Positions 17,511 through 25,643 of a stretch of DNA of 64,000 bases are shown in pieces. The notes under the pieces are model-generated. The model saw only the letters and a program-made list of their open reading frames with translations, searched no databases and was not told the DNA's origin. The position numbers were made by a program, and so were the translations under genes. The DNA is from Candidatus Buchananbacteria bacterium (GTDB lineage: Bacteria; Patescibacteriota; Patescibacteriia; 2-01-FULL-39-33). Each line of letters starts with the position of its first letter. Positions within the stretch are counted from its first letter, which is position 1. The DNA is taken from assembly GCA_903859075.1 (NCBI GenBank), contig CAIOLF010000046.1:45075-109074 (forward strand), written 5' to 3'.

Positions 17511-18800
17511 ATGATAAAAAAAATCAGCAGTTTATTTTTTTGCTTTGCTTATCTGGTTGTTAATTTCATTATTTTTTTCAATTCATACGTTCAGAAGCCG
17601 ACGTATGAGTTCACTTCTATTTGGTATATTATTAGCGGTTTTATTTTTGCGGTTTTATTTTTTCTGTTTCTAAGACAGAAGATTTCCCGTTGGCTATGGT
17701 TGCTGCCGCTAGCGGTTATGGCCTTGGCTATTTTTTCCGTGCCGACAACTTCCTATGATATTTTCCGCTATCTGTTTGACGGAAAGATGATCGCTTCTTA
17801 CCACGCTTCACCCTATGAGGTACTGCCAATTAATCTGCCGGCCGATCAGTATTCATCGTATTTTTATCATATCTGGTGGACCAAAATTTACAGTCCCTAC
17901 GGGCCGTTGTGGCAGCTGGCGATGGTGGTGATTAATTTTATATCCCTAGATAAATTATGGCTGGGATTGGCAGGACTTAAAATATTCAATCTGGCTGGCT
18001 ACCTTTGGTCGGCTTATTTGATTTACAGATTAACGGGTAAAAAACAGCTGGCTTATCTGTTTTTGCTTTGTCCGGTGCTGCTCTTTAATAATCTGGCGAC
18101 GCCGCACGCGGATATATTTATTGCCGCTTTATTGCTTTCTGCTTGGTATGTCCAGAAAAAAGAATTATTCGGCGTTTGGCTCGGCGCTTTGGCGGGACTG
18201 GTAAAAATCTACGGCTGGTTCCTGCTGCCTTTTTGGTGCGGCAAAAAGAATATTGTCAGAAAATTTATTTATTTTGTTATTACCGGTGGCGTTTCTCTTT
18301 TATTGCTTAAGCTGATTTTAGGATTTAAATTCTGGCCGATGATCAGGGCCGCTTTTATCGGCGGCAGCGGCGGAGGAATGGGCCGGGGCAAATTGCTGAT
18401 TTATGATTTTTTCCCTTGGCTTAGCTCGGCCGAGGGAGTCATGGTTTCTTTGATCATTTTTTTAGCGCTGTATTTGTTTATCTATAGATTGTTTTGGAAA
18501 GGGAAAATCTCTGACATCGGAGCCGGCGCTCTGGCCTCTTTGCTGGTGCCATTATTGCTGTTGTGCCTGTCCTATCCTTGGCACTTTATCATTCCGCTCA
18601 GCTTTATGTTTTTATGGCAAAAGAAGATAGCTTGGCTGCTGATTGCCTTTATTAGTTTTTACAGTTTTTTGGCTCCGCTTAATTTAGCCTGGGCAATTTT
18701 ATGTTTTGCGGTTTTAATAATCTTTATCAAGCTCTTCGGCGGGATTTATAAGAATTTGTCATTTATTAAAAATACTGGGCAAAAGGGGCAAAGTATTTGA
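17511..18800 (+). CDS. GT87-like membrane glycosyltransferase
   Basis: A 429-residue protein with around ten membrane segments. After the first segments it carries TTSYDIFRYLFDGKM and ASPYEVLP, then IYSPYGPLWQL: the arrangement typical of GT87/DUF2029 polyprenyl-phosphate mannose-dependent mannosyltransferases and their relatives. It probably adds a hexose from a polyprenyl-phosphate donor to a cell-surface glycan or lipid. It is divergent from the isomerase gene and ends 48 bases before tRNA-Arg, with no clear terminator between. Fold class is fairly sure; donor and acceptor are inferred. Confidence 0.62.
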   Translation: MIKKISSLFFCFAYLVVNFIIFFNSYVQKPTYEFTSIWYIISGFIFAVLFFLFLRQKISRWLWLLPLAVMALAIFSVPTTSYDIFRYLFDGKMIASYHASPYEVLPINLPADQYSSYFYHIWWTKIYSPYGPLWQLAMVVINFISLDKLWLGLAGLKIFNLAGYLWSAYLIYRLTGKKQLAYLFLLCPVLLFNNLATPHADIFIAALLLSAWYVQKKELFGVWLGALAGLVKIYGWFLLPFWCGKKNIVRKFIYFVITGGVSLLLLKLILGFKFWPMIRAAFIGGSGGGMGRGKLLIYDFFPWLSSAEGVMVSLIIFLALYLFIYRLFWKGKISDIGAGALASLLVPLLLLCLSYPWHFIIPLSFMFLWQKKIAWLLIAFISFYSFLAPLNLAWAILCFAVLIIFIKLFGGIYKNLSFIKNTGQKGQSI

Positions 18801-18848
18801 CTTTTTCGGGTTTTTTTGTTATTATTTTAGTTGTATTAAAAGTTTTTT

Positions 18849-18923
18849 GTCCCCGTAGTTCAACGGATAGAACAAGAGCCTTCTAAGCTCTGGATCTAGG
18901 TTCGACTCCTAGCGGGGACACCA
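18849..18923 (+). tRNA. tRNA-Arg(TCT)
   Basis: GTCCCCG and CGGGGAC form the acceptor stem, the anticodon stem AGAGC/GCTCT holds loop CTTCTAA with anticodon TCT (reads AGA), the T arm contains GGTTCGACTCC, and a CCA end is encoded. Confidence 0.93.
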
Positions 18924-18967
18924 GTCAAGATAGGAATTGAACTAATCTATTTTGATAAAACAATTCA

Positions 18968-19039
18968 GCTCCTATAGTTCAAGGGATAGAACATGGGTTT
19001 CCGGAACCTAAAATCCAGGTTCGAGTCCTGGTGGGAGCA
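18968..19039 (+). tRNA. tRNA-Arg(CCG)
   Basis: GCTCCTA pairs with TGGGAGC in the acceptor stem, the anticodon loop TTCCGGA carries CCG (reads CGG), and the T loop GGTTCGAGTCC is standard. CCA is not encoded. It is the second of three adjacent tRNA genes. Confidence 0.92.
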
Positions 19040-19043
19040 TTAT

Positions 19044-19118
19044 GGTGAGTGTAGCTCAATTGGTTAGAGCACTCGGTTGTGGTCCGAGCGGTTGCCGGTT
19101 CAACCCCGGTCACTCACC
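19044..19118 (+). tRNA. tRNA-His(GTG)
   Basis: The acceptor stem is GTGAGTG/CACTCAC with the extra 5' G paired to a 3' C, the mark of tRNA-His; the anticodon loop TTGTGGT holds GTG. It starts four bases after tRNA-Arg(CCG), so the two are likely cut from one transcript. Confidence 0.93.
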
Positions 19119-19173
19119 CATTTTGGTACTTATTATACCTAGATTAATTGTTAGGATAAATGAGTACAAAAAC

Positions 19174-19203
19174 AAAAAATATCCCTTAATTGGGGTATTT
19201 TTT
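19174..19203. terminator. Bidirectional terminator between tRNA-His and the radical SAM gene
   Basis: AAAAAATATCCC and GGGGTATTTTTT form a 12-bp stem (one G-T pair) around TTAATT. It overlaps the stop codon of the minus-strand radical SAM gene and also lies 55 bases after tRNA-His. Confidence 0.85.
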
Positions 19204-20274
19204 GTTGGGCAAGGAAGGGAGTTGAACTAAAGAATTTTTATAAATTGAGATATTATTCATTTTAATTTGTTTTTCTAATGTTTCCACATATGTTTTAAAT
19301 TTAGGCGATCTAACCAAGCACGGACAATTACCATAAGTGTTATAAAATTTTTGCTCCTGGTTCTTCTTGTAGGCATAGCTTTCTGACAATGTTTTATTAA
19401 AGACGTTTCCCAATAATCCGTCCGTCGCTGAAGTGTAGGCGCAAGTCATATAATTTCCGGCGGGGCTAATGGCAATGCCATTACTTGAGTATCCGCAAAG
19501 GCCATTGCTGCCCAGGGTAAGCGGACCAGTACTCTCTGATAGCTCCCTTATAATCTGCTCAATCTCTTTATAATTGTCATTACCCAATGATAATTCATCC
19601 CAATTACCCACGGCATTCCCTAATTTAGCCAATGGATTACAAATGAAATATATGTCATCGCCGCAGAATTCTTTAATTTTTTTCATTTCCTCTTTATTTA
19701 AGCCGTTAACAGTGGCATTAAAGGCCAATCTAACAACTCGGCAGCCATTTTCCTGCCGAATAAGTTTGCCGTAAATTTTCCTTGCCTGTTTGATATTTTT
19801 TAGAACCTGCAAAAAAATGTTTTTATCATTGTTGCCGGTTAACTTAAGGTAGAGTTCGGGTAAGAATGAATCAAAGCTGATAACCAACGAAACATTGTGT
19901 GCGGCATAAAAGCCAATCAGTTCTTCCGTTAGAGTACTTCCATTGCTATAAATAATAGTCATCATGCCCGAAGAATCGATCTTTTTGACAATTTTTTTAA
20001 TACTTTTATGTAAACTGGGTTCCCCCTCTCCCGCCAAAATAACCGCCTTCCCATTCATGTCTCTCGCTTCTTTTATTAATTTGAATATTTTATCCGTAGT
20101 TATTGGATTATCTTGAATATAAAAGTTATTATTTTTCAAATTAAAACATTTTTTGCATTTGTAATTACACAAAAATGGCAAGTTGATCATCAAATATGCG
20201 AAATCATTCAGTCGGCCGGATTTTGACAAATGCAACGGCGTTCCTCGGAATATTTTTGGGATTTTATTCACCAT
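19186..20274 (-). CDS. Radical SAM protein with cysteine-rich C-terminus
   Basis: A 362-residue protein with the radical SAM cluster motif CNYKCKKC (Cys36, Cys40, Cys43), a GEGEPSLH segment at the SAM-binding GGEP position (Gly to Ala/Glu changes), and a C-terminal region with scattered Cys (GLCGYSSNG, MTCAY, NCPCLV) that resembles a SPASM-type auxiliary cluster domain. Such enzymes use a 5'-deoxyadenosyl radical to alter peptides or small molecules; the substrate is not evident. It is the third gene of an operon after an APS reductase-like and a cysteine synthase-like gene, and its ATG overlaps the stop of the second gene (ATGGTGA), which implies translational coupling. The gene is AT-rich compared with the flanking regions. 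Confidence 0.8.
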   Translation of the reverse strand: MVNKIPKIFRGTPLHLSKSGRLNDFAYLMINLPFLCNYKCKKCFNLKNNNFYIQDNPITTDKIFKLIKEARDMNGKAVILAGEGEPSLHKSIKKIVKKIDSSGMMTIIYSNGSTLTEELIGFYAAHNVSLVISFDSFLPELYLKLTGNNDKNIFLQVLKNIKQARKIYGKLIRQENGCRVVRLAFNATVNGLNKEEMKKIKEFCGDDIYFICNPLAKLGNAVGNWDELSLGNDNYKEIEQIIRELSESTGPLTLGSNGLCGYSSNGIAISPAGNYMTCAYTSATDGLLGNVFNKTLSESYAYKKNQEQKFYNTYGNCPCLVRSPKFKTYVETLEKQIKMNNISIYKNSLVQLPSLPNKKYPN

Positions 20275-21194
20275 AAATTTTCGCTTAAATATCTTTCTCC
20301 GGTATCAAACGTGTTAGTGATAATAATTTTTTCTTTTCCGAGTTTTCTAGCATATTTAATAGTCATATCGATGTTAGCCCCCGATGTTTTTCCTACAAAT
20401 AAACCGACTTTGGCCAACTTTCTAGTCATTGCTACGGCATCTTTTTCATCGGCCACATCCGCAATGTCATATAATTTTTCATCGGCAATTTTGGGAAGTG
20501 ACGCGCCTCCCATCCCGGTTAGTTCAGGTATTTGATACAAAAAAGTATAGTTATTCCTTTTGGCATGGATATAGGGAGCAGTTGGTGATTCTATAAGAAT
20601 AGTTTGAATGTTTGGATAGTATTTTTTAAGGCTTATAGCCACCCCCGTGATTAGTCCATAAGTTCCGGCGCCAGACAAAAAGTAGTCCGGAATAATTTTT
20701 TTTTCATTGCAATTTTTATAAATTTCCTTTCCTAAAATTTTAAAACTTTCAGGATTGGCCGAATTATTATATTGATTAATAAAAATTCTATTTTGAGGAT
20801 CTTGCTTTATGAATTCCAAAGCTTGTTCTTTATGGCGCGATGGAGATTCCATTTTACTTATCACAACCTCCGCTCCGTAAGCTTTTACTATCTTGCCTCT
20901 TTCTTTGGAAACATAATCTGGGATAAAAGCTTTGAATTTATATCCTTTTACGGCGCAAATAAACGCCCCGGCAATTGCTGAATTACCGCTTGATGCTTCT
21001 ACAAAAATCGTATTCTTGGTGATTTTTTTATCCCGTTCTATTTTTTCAATCATGTTCAAATATGCTCGTACTTTATGCGTACCGGCAGGATTTAAGTGTT
21101 CTAATTTCACATATATTGTGGCATCGTTTTGGGTTGTGAACCCGGTTAATTTTATTAATGGCGTATTGCCAATATAATGAAGCAAGTCCTTCAT
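20268..21194 (-). CDS. Cysteine synthase-like PLP enzyme
   Basis: Start taken at the ATG at 21194 giving 308 residues; an upstream TTG at 21215 would touch the preceding stop. It opens with YIGNTPLIKL, carries the PLP lysine in NPAGTHKVRA (Lys41; usual form NPGGSVKDR), the substrate loop EASSGNSAIA (68-71 SSGN; usual TSGNTG), a phosphate-binding GAGTYGLITG and the family ending TFDTGERYLSENLW. This is the beta-substituting CysK/CBS fold, which joins sulphide or another nucleophile to an activated serine. The altered PLP and substrate loops suggest a substrate other than plain O-acetylserine. It is flanked by cysH-like and radical SAM genes in one operon. Confidence 0.8.
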   Translation of the reverse strand: MKDLLHYIGNTPLIKLTGFTTQNDATIYVKLEHLNPAGTHKVRAYLNMIEKIERDKKITKNTIFVEASSGNSAIAGAFICAVKGYKFKAFIPDYVSKERGKIVKAYGAEVVISKMESPSRHKEQALEFIKQDPQNRIFINQYNNSANPESFKILGKEIYKNCNEKKIIPDYFLSGAGTYGLITGVAISLKKYYPNIQTILIESPTAPYIHAKRNNYTFLYQIPELTGMGGASLPKIADEKLYDIADVADEKDAVAMTRKLAKVGLFVGKTSGANIDMTIKYARKLGKEKIIITNTFDTGERYLSENLW

Positions 21195-21215
21195 ATAAGA
21201 TGTGCCGACAGGCAA

Positions 21216-21857
21216 TTAAATTTTTGTATGTATTCCGCATTCTCCTCCGCATTTATTAGTCCTTTGCCATCTGCCGGATCTTTCTGATTGATCATCGGCA
21301 ATAATAGCAGTGCAGGGCTCGCAGCCTAAACTTCTGTACCCATTTTTATACCAGGGATGCACGGGGATTTGATTAAAAGCGATGTAGCGCCAAATATCTA
21401 ACTCCGTCCAATCAAGAATAGGATTAATTTTAATTATCTTTTTATGCTCAACTTCCTTAAAATTTTTTCTAGTTTCGCCCTCCGTATTCCTCAGGCCGGT
21501 AATCCAAGCATCCAGACCGTCAATTGCCTTGATTGTTGGTTCTACCTTGAAATACTCGCAACATTTTTCTGGATTATTCAGCCATAATTTTTCTTTTTCA
21601 GCTCCAATATTATCTTTTTGGATGTATTCTTTAATATTTAAATTCCAAAGTTTAGTTACCAGATCCTTAAACTCAAAGGTTTCCCGGGGCTTGAATGGAG
21701 TCATAATTGTAAAAATAGGCATATCCGGCTTAAGCTGAAGCGCCAAATGCAATAAAACCATACTATCCTTGCCAAATGAACAGGCTAAGGCGATTTTGGG
21801 ATGCCGATTCATTGCTTCGTTAATTACTTTCTTTGAGTGCTTTATTTTCTCGATCAT
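21216..21857 (-). CDS. APS/PAPS reductase family protein (CysH-like, Fe-S type)
   Basis: A 213-residue protein with a PP-loop SFGKDS (27-32), a Cys-Cys pair (99-100), CEPC (179-182) and the C-terminal ECGIH with the catalytic-type Cys207. The CC plus CxxC set is what adenylyl-sulphate reductases use to bind a 4Fe-4S cluster, and GLRNTEGETRKNF and PILDWTELDIWRYI match CysH. The expected reaction is thiol-dependent reduction of APS to sulphite. No sulphurylase or sulphite reductase gene is visible in the window. It is the first gene of the operon, ending just before the cysteine synthase-like gene. Confidence 0.82.
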   Translation of the reverse strand: MIEKIKHSKKVINEAMNRHPKIALACSFGKDSMVLLHLALQLKPDMPIFTIMTPFKPRETFEFKDLVTKLWNLNIKEYIQKDNIGAEKEKLWLNNPEKCCEYFKVEPTIKAIDGLDAWITGLRNTEGETRKNFKEVEHKKIIKINPILDWTELDIWRYIAFNQIPVHPWYKNGYRSLGCEPCTAIIADDQSERSGRWQRTNKCGGECGIHTKI

Positions 21858-21907
21858 ATTGCAATTAGTTAATAATTTAGAAGATATTCGGGCACAGATA
21901 CCGTAAT

Positions 21908-21936
21908 TTGATTTATTTAATTTAAACCTATATAAT
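21908..21936 (+). promoter_or_regulatory. Promoter of the TrmB-like regulator, overlapping the divergent operon promoter
   Basis: TTGATT, 17 bases, TATAAT on the plus strand. On the minus strand TTGACA lies at 21943-21948 with a TTAAAT 17 bases on, so the two divergent promoters overlap. A small GCCGTCGGC dyad near 21952-21960 could be an operator. The regulator may control both directions. Confidence 0.65.
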
Positions 21937-21982
21937 AAATAGTGTCAAACTGCCGTCGGCAAGCGACAATCAATATAGTCAT

Positions 21983-22783
21983 ATGATTGATAAGATTTTA
22001 AAAGAACTCAGCATCCCGGAGATTGCCAGTAGAATCTATTTGAAATTGGCGGAAGCCGGGTATTTGTCCGCTCGGCAATTGGCGGAGAATTTAGGTTTGC
22101 CACGCGCGACTATTTATGACAATCTGGGCATCCTCATTAAAAATAGTTTAGTCGTCGAAAAGGAACAAAATGGGAAAAAAATGTTTAATATTGATGAGCC
22201 AAATGAATTTGAGAGATTATTAGACGATAAAATTGATAATCTAAACAAGGCAAAAAAGAAGATAAAGGATTGGCGGTCTAATTTGAAAACAAGCCCAGCC
22301 TTGGAGCCGAAGATTAAATTTTATTCAGGGATAGACGGCATCAGACAGGTACTGCGAGATATGCTTTGGCATGATAATATAGAAACCTATACTATGTGGC
22401 CGATTAGTGATATGGTTGACATCTTGGGAAGAGAGTATTTGGAAGATTTAAATCGTAAAAGAATCAAGCAAAAAATCTCAATTAAGGGGATTTGGCCAGC
22501 GAATAAAGCGGTTAAGCTTAAGGAATATCCTTTTTTGGGGGTTGGTAAGGGGCATTTAAGGGAGCTTAGAATCGCACCGTCCCCAATGAATTGGGATATG
22601 AGCTATTGGCTGTACTCCGATAAGATCGCTTTTATTTCTTCCGAGGCGGAAAGTTTTGGCTTTGTAGTGCATAGCAGGGACTTCACTAACTTAATGAAAC
22701 AGCAATTTGAGGTGATTTGGAAAATTTCCAAACCGGTAAAACCGCAACCTAAGTATACGGATTCATTCCTGAAGACTGTTTAA
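21983..22783 (+). CDS. TrmB-like transcriptional regulator
   Basis: A 266-residue protein with an N-terminal winged helix (residues about 15-75: LSARQLAENLGLPRATIYD as the helix-turn-helix), a short coiled linker (KIDNLNKAKKKIKDW) and a C-terminal effector domain with FYSGIDGIRQVLRDML. This layout fits the TrmB family of sugar- or metabolite-sensing regulators. It is divergent from the cysH-cysK-radical SAM operon with overlapping promoters, so it is the likely regulator of that operon; the effector is unknown. There is no clear ribosome binding site. Confidence 0.78.
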   Translation: MIDKILKELSIPEIASRIYLKLAEAGYLSARQLAENLGLPRATIYDNLGILIKNSLVVEKEQNGKKMFNIDEPNEFERLLDDKIDNLNKAKKKIKDWRSNLKTSPALEPKIKFYSGIDGIRQVLRDMLWHDNIETYTMWPISDMVDILGREYLEDLNRKRIKQKISIKGIWPANKAVKLKEYPFLGVGKGHLRELRIAPSPMNWDMSYWLYSDKIAFISSEAESFGFVVHSRDFTNLMKQQFEVIWKISKPVKPQPKYTDSFLKTV

Positions 22784-22869
22784 TATTTTTTAATCTCTGT
22801 TTAATTAAGCCAATCTCCTCTGGATCCGCTAGTATCCGTATGAGCAAATCACGGTTGCGACCCAAATTT

Positions 22870-22903
22870 AAGACACCTTCCATTAGGGAGGTGTCTTGTT
22901 TTT
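22870..22903 (+). terminator. Terminator after the TrmB-like gene
   Basis: AAGACACCTTCC and GGGAGGTGTCTT pair over 12 positions (one G-T) around ATTA, followed by GTTTTT. Confidence 0.85.
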
Positions 22904-22945
22904 AGCGGTTTGAGATTCATTAATATAATGGTAAAATAGAGATAT

Positions 22946-24325
22946 ATGAATGACCACGAACAACAATCCAATAAAAAGGAAATAATTGAACAGCCAAAAG
23001 CCGAGGTGGCTCCGCAAACTATAACTGAAAAAAGGAATAGTAGAGTTGAACAAATTAATAAAGAATTAGCTGAATATAATCACAAAGCTGCCACCCAGGA
23101 AGAAATGGATATGATACAAGTTAAAAGGGAAATGGAATATCAATCAAAACTCGCAGAACTGGAGAGCGGACTTGGTAAAAGGCTTGGCGATGAAAGCACA
23201 GAAATGATCCATGCAAATCTAGTAGATAGCGTTATTGAGCAGGCGCAGAAAGAAAACGAGAGATTCGATTCATTGGCCGCAGAAAAAAAGAGATTGACAT
23301 TGTTCAATAATCTTGAGCTGGGAGGGAATGCGGAAGAGGTAATTGCCAAAGCCAGAAAGCTTATCAAGGAAAAGGATAGCGATGGCTCAAAGACGAAGGT
23401 TTTTGAAGAAGCGCTGGGTCATTATTCCCGGCCCCAGGAAGCTCTGGCCGATATGCCCATTTACCATAGCACCGGTTCTTACGGCTTGGCCAAGATTTTG
23501 GAACACGGGGCATTGGAATCAAAGAAGAATATCGCCACCGGTGAACAGGCGGCTACCGGCGAGGAAATTGATACGACATCTTTTGTAATCGGCGGCTATG
23601 ATCAATCGGAAACCGTCAGCTATTTTTATGCGAGGAAAAATGAACAGCAGTCAAGATTGGCTTTGGATAAAAAAGACATCATGGGAATCGGCTGTGAAGA
23701 GGATATTGTCAAAACGGTTTTTGCAGAATTGCCAAAGCTCGGCGCTAAGGAGCGAGTCCAAGTAGAATCCGCCATAAAAATAATGAAAGGTGACAAGGAA
23801 ATTTCAGACGAAGAATTAATGGCTGAAAAAATGCAGGGACTGCAGGAACGAAAATATTATTTTGACCCGGAACAATCAAGAAAAAAGTTAGTTGCGCTGA
23901 ATGAAGAGAGAGATAGATTAAAGCAGGGAGGCGAACAATGGAAAATTGACAAAAAGTCGCAAGAGATCGCGAAACTGGAAAATGGAATAAGAACTTATGA
24001 GAATGAAACGCCAGAAATGCGGCAGGAAATGACCGACCCCTTTCCTACGATTTTGATTTATGAAGGTAAAGATCTGCCAGGGGAAGATTTGGATACTCTG
24101 ACATCAGGGCTGGTTTCGGAAAGAAGGACAAAACAGCCGATAGAAAACGGACAACTAAAAGAGATTCGGGCGCCAAAAAATGAAACCAACAAAGTAAAGC
24201 GATGGCTTGAGGCAAGAATTGACAGTTTACCCCAAGATTCGCCGGAAAGGCAGGCCTTAAGCGACGTTAAAATCGTGCCATTGGAATATTTTGAAGCCAA
24301 AAGTATTATTAAAGTGATAGAATAA
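22946..24325 (+). CDS. Coiled-coil protein with possible ADP-ribosyltransferase-like domain
   Basis: A 459-residue cytoplasmic protein I cannot assign with certainty. Residues about 1-150 are charged and coiled-coil-like. At 172-190 the segment PIYHSTGSYGLAKILEHGALESKKN-like (His174, Thr176) resembles the H-x-T...L..IL..G.L opening of ADP-ribosyltransferase folds such as DarT or Tpt1. A second charged helical stretch (about 280-350) interrupts the putative domain, and the end has GLVSERRTKQ and KEIRAP, which could supply the late Glu region. Catalytic residues cannot be confirmed by eye. It lies next to the regulator and operon in the AT-rich segment. It could equally be a lineage-specific structural protein. 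Confidence 0.55.
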   Translation: MNDHEQQSNKKEIIEQPKAEVAPQTITEKRNSRVEQINKELAEYNHKAATQEEMDMIQVKREMEYQSKLAELESGLGKRLGDESTEMIHANLVDSVIEQAQKENERFDSLAAEKKRLTLFNNLELGGNAEEVIAKARKLIKEKDSDGSKTKVFEEALGHYSRPQEALADMPIYHSTGSYGLAKILEHGALESKKNIATGEQAATGEEIDTTSFVIGGYDQSETVSYFYARKNEQQSRLALDKKDIMGIGCEEDIVKTVFAELPKLGAKERVQVESAIKIMKGDKEISDEELMAEKMQGLQERKYYFDPEQSRKKLVALNEERDRLKQGGEQWKIDKKSQEIAKLENGIRTYENETPEMRQEMTDPFPTILIYEGKDLPGEDLDTLTSGLVSERRTKQPIENGQLKEIRAPKNETNKVKRWLEARIDSLPQDSPERQALSDVKIVPLEYFEAKSIIKVIE

Positions 24326-24366
24326 GCTCCTTGTCTATTTTAGACAGTTCTAAAGTTCTGAGCATA

Positions 24367-24594
24367 TCACAAAGCCCACCCAGGAAAAATAAAATTATCC
24401 CAATTCTCTGGATTTTGGGGCAAGAAAATAGCCGGGAATTCATGCGGGTAATAAAGGTCTTGCGTTACGATCACTCGTTCATTATTCCGGGGCAGTAAGT
24501 AAGCGGAGAAGTCCAGGTATAAAGGCAGGGAATAATAAGAAAAAGGCAAATGGCTGGCAAGCTGGAGATGTTTTTGCGAATCAAATTTTTCCAT
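24367..24594 (-). CDS. Possible small protein of 75 residues
   Basis: An intact minus-strand frame rich in aromatic residues, proline and leucine (LPFSYYSLPLYLDF, ENWDNFIFPGW). No relative is recognised and no ribosome binding site is clear. TTGATT and TATAGT lie upstream with a short 15-base spacer. It is reported because it fills an otherwise empty gap and its composition is protein-like; it may be spurious. Confidence 0.35.
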   Translation of the reverse strand: MEKFDSQKHLQLASHLPFSYYSLPLYLDFSAYLLPRNNERVIVTQDLYYPHEFPAIFLPQNPENWDNFIFPGWAL

Positions 24595-24635
24595 ATGATG
24601 TTTAAATACTATACCTAATATTGTTAAAAATCAAT

Positions 24636-24670
24636 AAAAAAACCGTTGCGGCCCTAAGTGGCGGCAACGG
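24636..24670 (-). terminator. Terminator after the peptidase E gene
   Basis: On the minus strand CCGTTGC pairs with GCAACGG, extended by three pairs past one mismatch, followed by seven T residues. Confidence 0.8.
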
Positions 24671-24679
24671 CGGATACTA

Positions 24680-25453
24680 CTATGATTTGATTTTCTCCTC
24701 GGCGATTCTGCGGGGAACAAAGAGACCCTCTTGCCAGGATAAATGGTAACATTTTTTGCCGGCGGGCGAGATCACTTTGTATTGACTGCCATCGATGGCT
24801 TGCAGCGCGCAGAGATCTTCCAAGGCAATGCCCGGGAGAGAGGGGTGGCGCCGCAGCAGATCTTCACAAGCCGACTTGCGCCATTCTCCTTCCGAATCAT
24901 AATGCGGGCAGCAAACGGCCGGTATCAGCCCCAGTCCCTTCACCAGAATCGGTTTCCAATCGGTGGGATTGGACTCCTTGCGCGAGTCGCTGACGCCGGA
25001 GTCAAACCAGCAGATCGCTCCGGCGGAAAGTCCGCACATCACCGTGCCGGAGTTATAGGCAGCGATGAGCAGTTGGCCGACGCCGCGGCGTCGCCAGGCT
25101 CGCATCATCCGGTAGGTGTTGCCGCCACCGACGTAAATAATGTCGGCCCAGCTTATTTTCTGGCGGATTTCCTGGTCAGTCAGGCGTTCGGCCAGAAGGC
25201 GCAGGTGGTCGAACTGGCAGCCGAGACGCAACTCGTACAAATTGTAGATGGTGTTGCAGTACAAAAGGTCGTCTCCGCTGGCCGTTGGGACAAATAGTAG
25301 GCGCGGCTTTCTTGGTTGCCGGCTTAGCGACAAATTCTCCTCGGCCAGGCGGACGATGTACCCGTCAATGGCCAAGGTTTCCGGCGGCTTGCAGGGCACG
25401 AATACTTGTCCGCCACCAATAGCTACTATATTTCTCTTGCCGTGAGTCTTCAT
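24680..25453 (-). CDS. Peptidase E-like serine dipeptidase (family S51)
   Basis: A 257-residue protein with a class I glutamine amidotransferase-like fold: AIGGG near the N-terminus, IIYVGGGNTYRMM, the nucleophile elbow GLSAGAICWF (Ser in GLSAG), and VCCPHYDSEGEW with the likely catalytic His. S51 enzymes (peptidase E, cyanophycinase) cleave Asp-X dipeptides or related substrates; there is no signal peptide, so it acts inside the cell. It is a single-gene unit with its own promoter, a GGAGGGGG ribosome binding site and a terminator. This suits recycling of amino acids in an organism with few biosynthetic pathways. Dipeptidase activity is inferred from the family. Confidence 0.8.
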   Translation of the reverse strand: MKTHGKRNIVAIGGGQVFVPCKPPETLAIDGYIVRLAEENLSLSRQPRKPRLLFVPTASGDDLLYCNTIYNLYELRLGCQFDHLRLLAERLTDQEIRQKISWADIIYVGGGNTYRMMRAWRRRGVGQLLIAAYNSGTVMCGLSAGAICWFDSGVSDSRKESNPTDWKPILVKGLGLIPAVCCPHYDSEGEWRKSACEDLLRRHPSLPGIALEDLCALQAIDGSQYKVISPAGKKCYHLSWQEGLFVPRRIAEEKIKS

Positions 25454-25527
25454 TATCAGCCCCCTCCTGTTTGGGCGATTTGCGGTTGGATTTGCGGTTG
25501 CTTGTATGGCGAAATGTTCGATAAGCT

Positions 25528-25556
25528 ATCATAGTATAATATTTAGTCTATGTCAA
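25528..25556 (-). promoter_or_regulatory. Promoter of the peptidase E gene
   Basis: Minus-strand TTGACA at 25551-25556, a 17-base spacer and TATGAT at 25528-25533. The leader is about 70 bases. Confidence 0.8.
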
Positions 25557-25643
25557 TGGCAGCTTAGGCCAATAATTATTTTTTCTGACACTGTTTGCAA
25601 CATTTTCTAGTTTCCGTGAGATGCTTTTGGGAGAGATTTTTAC

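Larger units (their letters stand above)
9464..18926. repeat. Right arm of the perfect palindrome (probable genuine copy)
   Basis: Exact reverse complement of 1-9463. This arm runs on without interruption into the tRNA cluster and the rest of the window, so it is taken as the real copy. At 18927 the symmetry ends because the window has no bases left of position 1 to compare. Confidence 0.97.

Noticed and set aside
1..18926. Large inverted repeat as a genuine genomic amplification or hairpin telomere
   Set aside because: Perfect identity over the whole arm, an axis inside a terminator hairpin, and an outer edge equal to the window start fit an artefact better. It is kept only as an open alternative pending read mapping.
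19042..19230. 62-residue open frame on the plus strand
   Set aside because: It runs straight through tRNA-His and the terminator hairpin; no ribosome binding site.
19186..24325. Integrated prophage or integrative element next to the tRNA cluster
   Set aside because: AT-rich and beside tRNAs, but no integrase, no structural genes, and no repeat of a tRNA 3' end at a far border was seen.
24743..25297. 184-residue plus-strand frame opposite the peptidase E gene
   Set aside because: The minus-strand gene has catalytic motifs, ribosome binding site, promoter and terminator; the plus frame has none.
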